22,327 nt of DNA from CAYQDR01 sp964416315 (lineage in GTDB: Bacteria > Methylomirabilota > Methylomirabilia > Rokubacteriales > DASRDR01): assembly GCA_964416315.1 (NCBI GenBank), contig CAYQDR010000082.1, forward strand, positions 1 to 22,327. Reading direction: 5' to 3'. The notes under the pieces are model-generated. The model saw nothing but the letters and a program-made list of their open reading frames with translations. It had not been told where the DNA came from and searched no databases. The translations under genes were made by a program, and so were the position numbers. Positions 13,844-21,137 of the stretch are shown in pieces; the stretch's first letter is position 1, and every line of letters starts with the position of its first letter.

Positions 13844-14264
13844 GCGCCTCCGCCGGCTCGCTCGGCTCACCCCGGCCGAGCGCGCCGTGCTGGTCCAGGC
13901 CTGGGGGCTCTTCCTCCTCGTCGCGCTCGGCCTCCGGCTCCTCCCCCCGACGCGCCTCCTCGCGCTCTGCGAGCGGGTCCCCCAGCCGGGGCCAGCGGGC
14001 GCCGCCGGGCTCCCGACGCGCCTCGAGCGCCTCGTGTGGCTGGTCGAGATCGCCGGCCGGTACGCTCCGGTCCGCGCGACGTGCCTCACCCAGGGGCTCG
14101 TCCTGGCGCGGATCCTCGCGAGCCACGGGATCCGCCCGCGCCTCATGATCGGCGTCGCCCGCCACGCGGAGTGCCTCAGCGCCCACGCGTGGGTCGAGCT
14201 CGACGACGGCGTCGCGCTCGGCCTCTCCGATCCCCGCTACGCGCCGCTCCTCTGGGAACGTTAG
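13812..14264 (+). CDS. Lasso peptide B2 protein (transglutaminase-like leader peptidase)
   Basis: The 150-residue protein matches the lasso B2 / McjB C-terminal family (PF13471). The catalytic Cys is Cys91 in RATCLTQGLVLARIL, the His is His125 in SAHAWVEL, and the acid is probably Asp140 in LGLSDPRY. The enzyme cuts the precursor between leader and core, ATP-dependently in studied systems, together with B1. A hydrophobic N-terminal helix (VQAWGLFLLVALGLRLL) is usual for the family. The GTG start at 13812 gives a 32-nt overlap with B1; a TTG at 13827 is an alternative. The stop is 12 nt from the start of the cyclase gene. Confidence 0.9.
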   Translation: MNTRSLTSLAERLRRLARLTPAERAVLVQAWGLFLLVALGLRLLPPTRLLALCERVPQPGPAGAAGLPTRLERLVWLVEIAGRYAPVRATCLTQGLVLARILASHGIRPRLMIGVARHAECLSAHAWVELDDGVALGLSDPRYAPLLWER

Positions 14265-14276
14265 GACGCAGCGCCC

Positions 14277-16235
14277 GTGAGCGGGATCCTCGGCCTCTGG
14301 AACCTGGACGGGAGGCCCGTCTGTCCGGGGCTCCTCGCCGACCTCGGCGCCACGCTGGCCCACCGCGGGCCCGACGGGGACGGGCTCTGGGTCGAGGGCC
14401 CGGTCGGGCTCGCCTGCCGGCTGCTCCGCGTCACGCCGGAGTCGGCCGCGGAGACGCAGCCGCTGGTCGCGCCCTCCGGCGTCGCCGTCGTCTTCGACGG
14501 CCGGCTCGACGACCGCGAGGCGCTCCTGAGCGAGCTCGGGCCGCGATCGGGGGTCAGCCCGGCCTCGCCGGACCCGGCGCTGGTCCTGGCTGCGTACGAA
14601 GTCTTCGCGGAGCGGCTCCCCGAACGCCTCCAGGGAGACTTCGCCCTGGGGCTCTGGGACCCGCGCCGGCGGCGGCTCCTCCTCGCGCGGGACGCGCTCG
14701 GGGTGCGCCCGCTCTACTACGCGCGGGCGGACGCCGCGTTCCTGTTCGCGTCGGAGATCAAGGCCCTCCTCGCGCACCCCGACGTGCCAGCCCGGCCGGA
14801 CGACGACGTCCTCGCTCGATTCCTCCTGGGCCGGATGGAAGAGCTGCGGGAGGCGACGTTCTTCGCCGGGATCTCGACCGTGCCGCCCGCGCAGGCCGTG
14901 ACGGTCACGCCCGAGGGCGCCAGTCTTCGGCGCTACTGGGAGTTCGATCCCGGCCGGCGCGTCCGGCTCCCGTCGCTCGACGAGTACGCCGAGGCGTTCC
15001 GCGAGATTGTCGTCCGAGCCGTCGGCCGGCGCCTCCGGAGCGCCCGGCCCGTGGCCGTGTCGCTGAGCGGCGGGCTCGACTCCTCCTCGATCTTCTGCCT
15101 GGCCGAAACGCTCGCCCGGCACAGCCCGGGCCGCTACCCGGCCGTCGTCGGGGTGTCGTACGTCTCCCCGCACGGATCGCCGTCGGACGAGGCCGCCTTC
15201 CTCGGCGAGATCGAGCGCGCGTACGGGGTTCGGGTGGCGCGGATCCAGGTCGGGGCCGCCGCGATCGTGGACGGCGCGCGCGAGGTCGTCCCGCACGTCG
15301 AGGCGCCGTTCCTGGACGAGATGTGGAGCACCACGCACGCCTTCCTCGAGGCCGTCCGCGGGCTCGGGGCGCGGGTCGTCCTCACCGGCCACTGGGGCGA
15401 CCAGGTCCTCTTCGACCAGACGTACCTCGTGGACCTCTTCCGCGCCCTCCGGTGGCGGGAGCTGCGGGCGCACCTCCGGGAGCTTCCCCGGTGGTTCACG
15501 GACGCGGACGCCCGCCACTTCCGGCGGCAGCTCCTGGTGGATCTGGTCAAGTATCACGTCCCCGCGCAGCTCGTCCCGTGGCTCCGGCGCCTCCGGACGC
15601 GCCGGCCCCCGCCCTGGTACTCGGCGGCGCTCAGGCGGCGGGCACGCCCGGGCGGCGTGGCGCGCCCCGGGCGCGCGTTCCACTCCGTCCACGCCCGAGC
15701 GCTCTACGCGGAGGCGCGGTCGGGCCACCACGCGACGTGCCTCGAGTGGGACAACAAGGTCGCGGCCATGCACGGGCTCGACATCGCGTTCCCGTTCCTC
15801 GACCGGGATCTGCTCGCGTTCCTCATGGCGATCCCTGGGGAGATCCAGACCTGGCAGGGCGTGCCCAAGGGTCTCCTCCGGGAGAGCCTCGGGGGCGTGC
15901 TGCCCGACGCGATCCGCCGGCGCACCTGGAAAGCCGACTTCACGTCCCTCGTCAACGAGGGGATCGCGCGCGACCTCGACCGCGTGAGCGAGTGCCTGGG
16001 CGCCGATGCGATGGCCGTCCGCCTCGGCTATCTCCGGGCCGACCCGCTCGCCGAGCACCTGCGGGGGCTGCGCCGCGGGGTGCGCGGCGAGAGCTGCGAG
16101 GCGGCCTGGGACCTCTCCGATCTCTTCGGGCTGGAGCTCTGGCTCCAGCGGTTCTTCGGCAACGGACATCCCGGCCGCGGCGCGGCCGGCGACGCGGGCG
16201 CCCGGACAGCGGGCGCCCTGGGAGGCATCGAATGA
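14277..16235 (+). CDS. Lasso peptide cyclase (asparagine-synthetase-B homologue, C protein)
   Basis: The 652-residue protein has the AsnB two-domain layout: an N-terminal glutaminase-like domain (about 1-200; MSGILGLWNLDGRPV, LAHRGPDGDG, DALGVRPLYY, LFASEIKALL) and a C-terminal synthetase domain with the ATP PP-loop SGGLDSS at residues 264-270. Residue 2 is Ser, not the Cys needed for glutamine hydrolysis. This is normal for lasso cyclases (McjC type), which instead adenylate an Asp/Glu side chain of the core and join it to its N-terminus. The GTG start at 14277 places Ser at position 2 directly. The stop overlaps the precursor ATG (ATGA), so the two are translationally coupled. Confidence 0.93.
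   Translation: MSGILGLWNLDGRPVCPGLLADLGATLAHRGPDGDGLWVEGPVGLACRLLRVTPESAAETQPLVAPSGVAVVFDGRLDDREALLSELGPRSGVSPASPDPALVLAAYEVFAERLPERLQGDFALGLWDPRRRRLLLARDALGVRPLYYARADAAFLFASEIKALLAHPDVPARPDDDVLARFLLGRMEELREATFFAGISTVPPAQAVTVTPEGASLRRYWEFDPGRRVRLPSLDEYAEAFREIVVRAVGRRLRSARPVAVSLSGGLDSSSIFCLAETLARHSPGRYPAVVGVSYVSPHGSPSDEAAFLGEIERAYGVRVARIQVGAAAIVDGAREVVPHVEAPFLDEMWSTTHAFLEAVRGLGARVVLTGHWGDQVLFDQTYLVDLFRALRWRELRAHLRELPRWFTDADARHFRRQLLVDLVKYHVPAQLVPWLRRLRTRRPPPWYSAALRRRARPGGVARPGRAFHSVHARALYAEARSGHHATCLEWDNKVAAMHGLDIAFPFLDRDLLAFLMAIPGEIQTWQGVPKGLLRESLGGVLPDAIRRRTWKADFTSLVNEGIARDLDRVSECLGADAMAVRLGYLRADPLAEHLRGLRRGVRGESCEAAWDLSDLFGLELWLQRFFGNGHPGRGAAGDAGARTAGALGGIE
16220..16225 (+). promoter_or_regulatory. 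Strong ribosome-binding site of the precursor gene
   Basis: GGGAGG lies 6 nt before the ATG at 16232, inside the last codons of the cyclase gene. It is the best Shine-Dalgarno in the cluster, consistent with a need for more precursor than enzyme. Confidence 0.65.
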
Positions 16236-16390
16236 AGGCGCGCAAGACGACGACCGCGAAGCGGAAGCCCTACCGCTCACCCCGCCTCACCGTCTACGGC
16301 GACCTTCGCCGGCTGACGATGGTGAAGGGGGGGAGCGCCAACGACGGCGGCGGGAAGCCCCGCACAAGGCTCAGCGGGCCGAACGCCTGA
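16232..16390 (+). CDS. Lasso peptide precursor
   Basis: The 52-residue peptide has a basic leader containing the lasso recognition motif Y-x2-P-x-L-x3-G-x5-T: Tyr14, Pro17, Leu19, Gly23, Thr29. In known precursors the conserved Thr is the penultimate leader residue, so cleavage is predicted after Met30. Paeninodin also ends its leader in Thr-Met. The core then has 22 residues beginning V31 K G G S A N D38. Asp38 would be core residue 8 and would close an 8-residue ring with Val1. The 14-residue tail, from GGGKPRTR to LSGPNA, carries two Arg and one Lys. Val at core position 1 is unusual, since Gly, Ala, Ser and Cys dominate. It overlaps the cyclase stop by 4 nt. Confidence 0.88.
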   Translation: MKARKTTTAKRKPYRSPRLTVYGDLRRLTMVKGGSANDGGGKPRTRLSGPNA

Positions 16391-16421
16391 GGACCGCTGC
16401 CGCCACAGGAGACTGCGGGGC

Positions 16422-17351
16422 GTGACCTCGCATCGCTACCGGGTCTACGGGGCCTCCATCCGGAGCCCGTGGCGGCTCCCCTGCCCCGCCCAGCGGGGGC
16501 CGGCGCTGGCCGAGGTCGAGCTGCGCCAGGCGCGCGGCCCGCTCCTGCCCGGCCCCGCCCCGGCCGCGCCCGACTGGTTCCAGTATCGGCGGCTCCCCGG
16601 GGGCGGCGAGTACGTCCGTTGGACGGGGCTCTTCGAGTTCCTCGTCGCGCCGGACGGCCGCCGGATCGCCTGCCGTCCGCTGAATGGCGCCTCCCGCGAG
16701 GCGTTCCGCACCTACCTCCTCGGGCAGGCGCTCTCCTTCGCGCTCCTCAAGCGCGGCCTGGAGCCGCTCCACGCGACGGCTGTCGTCGTCCGCGGGAGAG
16801 CGGTCGCGTTCCTCGGCGACTGCGGCCGCGGGAAGTCGAGCCTCGGCGCGGCGTTCCTCCGCGCGGGGCACGCGCTCCTGACCGACGACCTCCTGGTGGT
16901 GCGTCCGCAGCGCGGCCGCCTCGTCGCCTACCCCGGGCCGCCGCGGATCAAGCTCTACCCGGGGACCGCCCAGCGGCTTCTCGGCGTGGGCAACGACGGC
17001 GCGCCGATGAACCCGTTCACCGCCAAGCGGGTGATCCCGCTGCCCCGCGACGGCGCCGGCGCGGCGCCCGGCCCCGTCCCGCTCGGCGCGATCTACGTCC
17101 TCGCGCCGCCCGCGCGGCGAGGACGCCGGCGGCCCATCGCCCTCCGGCGGCTGTCGGCGCGCCGTGCCTGTCTCGCGCTGCTCCGCCACACCTTCAACCC
17201 CGTGGTCGAGGCGCCCGGGCGCCTCCGCCGGCAGCTCGCCCTCGCGGCGCGCCTCGCCCGGCGCGTCCCCGTGAAGTCGCTGAGCTTCCCCCGCGGCCTC
17301 GCGGGGCTCGACGCCGTCCGCCAGGCGATCGAGGCGGACCTCGCCCGATGA
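16422..17351 (+). CDS. HPr-kinase-like protein (lasso peptide kinase family)
   Basis: The 309-residue protein has a Walker A loop GDCGRGKSS at residues 132-140 (Lys138) and a following LLTDDLLVV (Asp155, Asp156). This is the arrangement seen in HPr kinase/phosphorylase C-domains and in lasso kinases such as PadeK/ThcoK. Those enzymes phosphorylate the C-terminal Ser of the precursor. Other parts (RVYGASIRSPWRLP near the start; HATAVVVRGRAVAFLGDCG) also fit that family. It starts at GTG 16422, with AGGAG 10 nt upstream and 31 nt after the precursor stop. The local precursor has no C-terminal Ser, so its substrate is open. Confidence 0.85.
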   Translation: MTSHRYRVYGASIRSPWRLPCPAQRGPALAEVELRQARGPLLPGPAPAAPDWFQYRRLPGGGEYVRWTGLFEFLVAPDGRRIACRPLNGASREAFRTYLLGQALSFALLKRGLEPLHATAVVVRGRAVAFLGDCGRGKSSLGAAFLRAGHALLTDDLLVVRPQRGRLVAYPGPPRIKLYPGTAQRLLGVGNDGAPMNPFTAKRVIPLPRDGAGAAPGPVPLGAIYVLAPPARRGRRRPIALRRLSARRACLALLRHTFNPVVEAPGRLRRQLALAARLARRVPVKSLSFPRGLAGLDAVRQAIEADLAR

Positions 17352-18478
17352 CTCCGGTCCACCCGTTTCTGCTCGAGGCGATCCGCCGCCCGGACGACAT
17401 CGGGAGCCCAGGCCTGCCCGGGGACGGCGCGTGGGAGCGAATCGTCGAGGATGCGATCCGCCATGGTGTCGGGCCGCTCCTCCACCGCTGGCTCCGGCGT
17501 CACGACCTCGCGGACCGGCTTCCCGCGGATGCCGCCGCGCGGCTGCGCGCCCACGTCGCCGGCGTCGCGGCCCGGAACCTCGTGCTCGCGGACGAGCTCG
17601 CCGGGATCCTGCGGGCGCTCGCGGGCGCGGGCCTCGTCGGCGTCCCCCTCCGGGGGGTCGCGGTCGCCGAGGCGCTCTACGGCGACGTGACGGCGCGGCC
17701 GACCGGCGACGTCGACCTGCTCGTCCGTCGGGAGGCGCTCCCCCGGGTCGCTGCCCTGCTCCGGGACCTCGGCTACCGCGAGCTGGACCGTTCGCCGGGG
17801 TTCGCGCGCCGGTTCTCGCACACGCTGGAGTTCTTCCGGGACCGGCACGGGTTCGTCATGATCGAGCCCCACTGGACGATCGCGTACCCCCCGTTCCTCG
17901 ACCGGATCGACATGGACGGCGTCTGGGCGCGATGCGGGCGCGCGCAGGTGGCGGGGGTCGAGACGTGGGCGCTGGCCCCGGAGGACCTGCTCCTGCACCT
18001 GTGCCTCCACGTCACGCACGCGTCGCCGACGGCCCCGCTCCTCTGGCTCCACGACATCGACCGGCTCGTGCGGGAGCAAGGCGCCAGCCTCGACTGGCCC
18101 GGGCTCGCCTCCCGTGCGCGGGCAGCCGGCGTCGCCCACCCCGTGGCTCGGGTCCTCGGCGAGGTCCGCACCCTCTTCGCCACACCGGTCCCCGATCTGG
18201 TCCTCGATGCCCGCCCCGAGAGCCGGATCGTACGCTTCCTCGGGGGCGCGGGGAGCGTGGACGGCAAGGAGAGCCTCGCCCTCCTCCTCACGCTCTCCGG
18301 CTGGCGGACGCGGCTCGCCTTCGCGCGCGGCCTCCTGTTCCCCGCCCCCGAGTTCATGCGGGCGCGCTACGCGCTGACCCGGCGCGGTCAGCTCGGCCTC
18401 GCCTACGTCCAGCGGCTCGCGAGCCTGTCGGTCGAGGGCGTCAAGGGGCTCGTCAGCCTCCTCACCAACCACCCGTAG
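17348..18478 (+). CDS. Nucleotidyltransferase-family protein (NTP_transf_5) of the lasso cluster
   Basis: The 376-residue protein matches the PF14907 nucleotidyltransferase family. GVPLRGVAVAEALYGDVTARPTGDVDLLV has the nucleotidyltransferase D-x-D (about residues 119-121), followed by LGYRELDR, then FFRDRHGFVMIEPHWTI with the third conserved acidic/His region and LAPEDLLLHLCLHVTH. Such proteins accompany HPr-kinase-like genes in paeninodin-type lasso clusters (PadeN), but their reaction is not established. The start ATG overlaps the kinase stop by 4 nt (ATGA). It is the last gene of the cluster, followed by a strong hairpin terminator. Confidence 0.85.
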   Translation: MTPVHPFLLEAIRRPDDIGSPGLPGDGAWERIVEDAIRHGVGPLLHRWLRRHDLADRLPADAAARLRAHVAGVAARNLVLADELAGILRALAGAGLVGVPLRGVAVAEALYGDVTARPTGDVDLLVRREALPRVAALLRDLGYRELDRSPGFARRFSHTLEFFRDRHGFVMIEPHWTIAYPPFLDRIDMDGVWARCGRAQVAGVETWALAPEDLLLHLCLHVTHASPTAPLLWLHDIDRLVREQGASLDWPGLASRARAAGVAHPVARVLGEVRTLFATPVPDLVLDARPESRIVRFLGGAGSVDGKESLALLLTLSGWRTRLAFARGLLFPAPEFMRARYALTRRGQLGLAYVQRLASLSVEGVKGLVSLLTNHP

Positions 18479-18488
18479 TTCACCCGGA

Positions 18489-18513
18489 GGGGGGCTGCGC
18501 CCCCCTTTGTGTT
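18489..18513 (+). terminator. Hairpin terminator after the lasso cluster
   Basis: GGGGGGC (18489-18495), loop TGC, and GCCCCCC (18499-18505) form a perfect 7-bp GC stem followed by TTTGTGTT. This is the best intrinsic terminator candidate in the window, 10 nt after the last lasso gene. Confidence 0.7.
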
Positions 18514-18564
18514 GGGGGGCCGGACCTCCCCCCGGGAGGAAAATTGCGCCGGCAAAGCCGGCGC
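18514..18564. repeat. Two further tandem hairpins
   Basis: GGGGGG (18514-18519) can pair with CCCCCC (18528-18533). GCGCCGGC (18546-18553) and GCCGGCGC (18557-18564) form a perfect 8-bp stem with an AAA loop. They follow directly on the terminator. Confidence 0.65.
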
Positions 18565-18852
18565 TCGGAGCGGAACACCTTGCCCCCGGGACGACGCCGC
18601 TCCGGGCGAGCGCCCCAGCGTCCCCGGGGGCCCGGATGTCCCCGAAGTGCGCGGTGCAGAATGCTTGGTGGCGCTGGCACGGCTGGTGTATCGTGGGGCA
18701 ACCGCTCAACCGACCCGGGCCGCGGAGGGCCAGGGGGCATGGGGTCCGCCAGCTGGAGACGACGGGCGGCGCCGGGTCGTAAGGGCGCATGACGCCGGTC
18801 GTTTTCGACCCGATCTGGAATCGAGGTCGGACGCGGGTTGGGGTGGACGGCC

Positions 18853-19245
18853 ATGATCGAGCAGGCCCGGATCCTCGTGGTCGACGACGAGCCCGAGGTT
18901 CGTCAACTCGTCGCGGACTTCCTGGAGGCCAAGGGCTACCAGGTCTCCACCGCCCCCGGCGGGGCGGAGGCCCTCGCCGCGGTGGCCGCCGAGCAGCCCC
19001 ACCTCGTCCTCCTCGACATCATGATGCCCCGGATGAGCGGCCTGGAAGTCCTCCAGCGGATCCGGCAGGTCGACCAGAGCGTCGGGATCATCATGCTCAC
19101 GGCCGTCGAGGACGAGGCGATCGCGAAGGAGGCGATGCGGAAGGAGGCGTACGACTACATCACGAAGCCGATCGACTTCGGCTACCTCGAGCTGGCCATC
19201 CTCACGAAGCTGGCCCAGACGGACCGTTCCATCGGGACCGCGTGA
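18853..19245 (+). CDS. Single-domain response regulator (CheY-like)
   Basis: The 130-residue protein is a bare receiver domain (PF00072). It has the acidic pocket Asp11/Asp12, phospho-acceptor Asp55 (LVLLDIMMP), Thr83 (IIMLTAVED) and Lys105 (YDYITKPID). There is no output domain, so it acts through protein contacts. ATG 18853 is chosen over the in-frame TTG at 18838. Its stop overlaps the next gene's ATG (TGATG), so it belongs to the same operon as the ATPase and EPS export genes. No histidine kinase is in the window. Confidence 0.92.
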   Translation: MIEQARILVVDDEPEVRQLVADFLEAKGYQVSTAPGGAEALAAVAAEQPHLVLLDIMMPRMSGLEVLQRIRQVDQSVGIIMLTAVEDEAIAKEAMRKEAYDYITKPIDFGYLELAILTKLAQTDRSIGTA

Positions 19246-20039
19246 TGTACGAGAGCTACTGGGGTCTCACGGCGCTGCCGTTCCAGAACGTGCCCGACCC
19301 GAAGTTCTTCTGCCCGCTGCCGGCCTTCCAGGAGGCCCTGGACAAGCTGCTCTTCGTCGTCCACTCCGGCAAGGGGGGCGCCTTGCTCACCGGCGAGGTC
19401 GGGTGCGGGAAGAGCACGCTGAGCCGCGTCTTCCTGATGGAGCTCGAGGAGGCGAAGTACGACATCGGGCTCGTGATCAACCCCTCCATCCCGGCGGACG
19501 AGCTCCTGCGCGAGATCGCGCTCCAGCTCGGCCTCTCCGCCTCCTCGCCCCACCGCCCCACCCTCTTCCGCGCCCTGAACGACCACCTGGCCGCGAACGC
19601 CCAGACCGACAAGACCACGGTCCTCATCCTCGACGAGGCGCACACGATCGGGGAGGAGGCCGCCTTCGAGAACCTCCGGATGCTGCTGAATTTCCAGTTC
19701 AACGACCGGCAGCTCCTCACGCTGATCCTCCTCGGGACCCCGGAGCTCCGCGGGATGGTCGCCCAGCAGCGGGGGCTCGACCAGCGCCTGGCGGTGCGGC
19801 TCACCCTGGGCCCCCTGCGCGAGGAGGACGCGAGCTTCTACATCGGCTTCCGGCTGCGGAAGGCCGGCGCGTCGAAGCCCATCTTCAGCGAGGAGGCGAT
19901 CACGGCGATCGCGCGCGAGTCGAGGGGGATCCCGCGGCGCATCAACAACCTGTGCGACCTCTGTCTCCTAGAGGGGTGGAAGCGCGGGGTCGCGGCCGTG
20001 GACACGTCCCTGGTCAAGGCGGCCGCGGCGCTGAGCTGA
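19245..20039 (+). CDS. ExeA/GspA-like AAA ATPase (EPS-locus type)
   Basis: The 264-residue protein begins MYESYWGLTALPFQNVPDPKFF, the opening typical of ExeA/GspA ATPases and of the ATPase found with exosortase/PEP-CTERM EPS loci. Walker A is GEVGCGKST (50-58), Walker B VLILDEAH (Asp130/Glu131), and the arginine region is ESRGIPRRINNLCDL. The peptidoglycan-binding C-terminal domain of ExeA is absent, as in the EPS-locus version. It probably supports assembly of an envelope-spanning export complex. It overlaps the response regulator gene by 1 nt and lies 15 nt before the next gene. Confidence 0.85.
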   Translation: MYESYWGLTALPFQNVPDPKFFCPLPAFQEALDKLLFVVHSGKGGALLTGEVGCGKSTLSRVFLMELEEAKYDIGLVINPSIPADELLREIALQLGLSASSPHRPTLFRALNDHLAANAQTDKTTVLILDEAHTIGEEAAFENLRMLLNFQFNDRQLLTLILLGTPELRGMVAQQRGLDQRLAVRLTLGPLREEDASFYIGFRLRKAGASKPIFSEEAITAIARESRGIPRRINNLCDLCLLEGWKRGVAAVDTSLVKAAAALS

Positions 20040-20054
20040 GAGCGGGACGCGGGC

Positions 20055-21137
20055 ATGGTGAGGCTCAGCGACCTCGTCAAGAAGAGCGGATCGGGAGGCC
20101 CCGCCCCCGAGCGGGAAGGCGGGCCGCCGAGCGGGACGCTCAGCGAGGTGCTTCGCCGGGCGACGACCCCCGCGGAGACACCGCCCCCGGGGGAGGCGCC
20201 CCCGAAGGGTCCGGCCACGGCCGAGCCTCCGCCCGCGGCGGCCCGGAAGCGCGATCGGGCCCGCGAGCCGGACACCGCGGAAACCCTCTTCCAGAGCGCG
20301 GTGGAGCGGATCCGCGAGATCCTGGCCATGCGCGCCGAGGCCCCGCTCTCGGTCAGCCAGGCCCAGGAGGTCCTCGACATCCTGCTCCAGAGCCTCGAGA
20401 CCTCCGACGCGCTGCTCGTCCCGCTCTTCCGGGGGAATGAGGCGACCCCGAGTCCGGCGCGGAAGGCGGTCAACGTCTGCATCCTCTCCGTCAAGATCGG
20501 CGCCGAGCTGGGGTACTCGCGCGAGGAGCTGCGCGAGCTCGGGCTGGCGGCGCTCCTCGCCGACATCGGGACGACCCTCGTGCCCCCGCAGACCCTCGGG
20601 AAGCGCGGGCCCTTCACCAGCGACGAGCGCGCCGTGCTCGAGGAGAAGCAGGGCGAGGGCCTCCGGTTCCTGGAGCGGCTCCTGCCGGAGCAGGGGTGGC
20701 TGGCCGAGGTCGTCCGCAAACGCTACGCGCGGGCGGAGCGGCCGGACCAGCCCCAGAACCGCCTCGAGGAATACGCGGCGATCGTCCACCTCGCGGACAT
20801 CTACAAGAGCCTCATCCTTCCCCGGCCGGCCCGCGACCGGATCAGTCCGTTCGACGCGCTCAAGGAGATCCTGCAGCGGCACCGCGCGGAGTTCCCGGAC
20901 CGGCTCCTCAAGGCCCTGATCCGCGCGATGTCCACGTTCCCCGTGGGGAGCCTGGTGCGGCTGAACACCGGCGAGATCGGGCGGGTCGTGGCGCGCAACA
21001 AGGACTTCCCGCTGCGCCCCATCGTCGAGATCCTGGTCCGCCGCGGCAAGCGGCTCGACGAGCCGGCGCGCGTGGACCTGTCCCAGAGCCCCCTCCTCCA
21101 CATCAAGGAGACCGTGGTGGAGGAGGCGTTGCCGTGA
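20055..21137 (+). CDS. Degenerate HD-GYP-like protein with disordered N-terminus
   Basis: The 360-residue protein has a Pro/Ala/Glu-rich disordered N-terminus (about 10-75). An all-helical domain follows (about 130-330) that aligns in pattern with HD-GYP c-di-GMP phosphodiesterases: KAVNVCILSVKIGAELGYSREELRELGLAALLADIGTTLVP, TLGKRGPFTSDER and so on. The defining HD is AD (Ala169-Asp170), the preceding His of the N-V strand is absent, and the GYP region reads RKRYARAERPD. Metal binding and hydrolysis are therefore unlikely. It may act as a c-di-GMP-binding or scaffold protein, which is inference. It ends with a small beta-rich domain (VGSLVRLNTGEIGRVVARN). It overlaps the export gene by 4 nt. 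Confidence 0.75.
   Translation: MVRLSDLVKKSGSGGPAPEREGGPPSGTLSEVLRRATTPAETPPPGEAPPKGPATAEPPPAAARKRDRAREPDTAETLFQSAVERIREILAMRAEAPLSVSQAQEVLDILLQSLETSDALLVPLFRGNEATPSPARKAVNVCILSVKIGAELGYSREELRELGLAALLADIGTTLVPPQTLGKRGPFTSDERAVLEEKQGEGLRFLERLLPEQGWLAEVVRKRYARAERPDQPQNRLEEYAAIVHLADIYKSLILPRPARDRISPFDALKEILQRHRAEFPDRLLKALIRAMSTFPVGSLVRLNTGEIGRVVARNKDFPLRPIVEILVRRGKRLDEPARVDLSQSPLLHIKETVVEEALP

Larger units (their letters stand above)
18479..18852. other. Intergenic region between the lasso cluster and EPS operon
   Basis: This 374-nt gap contains three successive hairpins (18489-18564). From about 18565 to 18852 I see no convincing gene. Small open frames there are GC-driven and lack protein-like composition. 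Promoter elements for the response regulator must lie here, but none is clear. Confidence 0.65.

Noticed and set aside
13641..16280. A minus-strand open frame of nearly 880 codons opposite the lasso B2/C genes.
   Set aside because: It is a GC-rich shadow with Glu/Arg/Pro-biased composition; the plus-strand genes have clear catalytic motifs.
16328..16345. Core peptide starting at the first Gly after the leader.
   Set aside because: It would make a 6-residue ring with Asp38 and break the penultimate-Thr rule; Val31 start gives an 8-residue ring.
18660..18710. A sigma-54-like TGGCAC element before the response regulator.
   Set aside because: The required GC at the -12 position is absent at the correct spacing.
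17093..18790. A 565-codon minus-strand open frame opposite the lasso kinase and nucleotidyltransferase genes.
   Set aside because: It has no recognisable domain and mirrors the codon pattern of the plus-strand genes.
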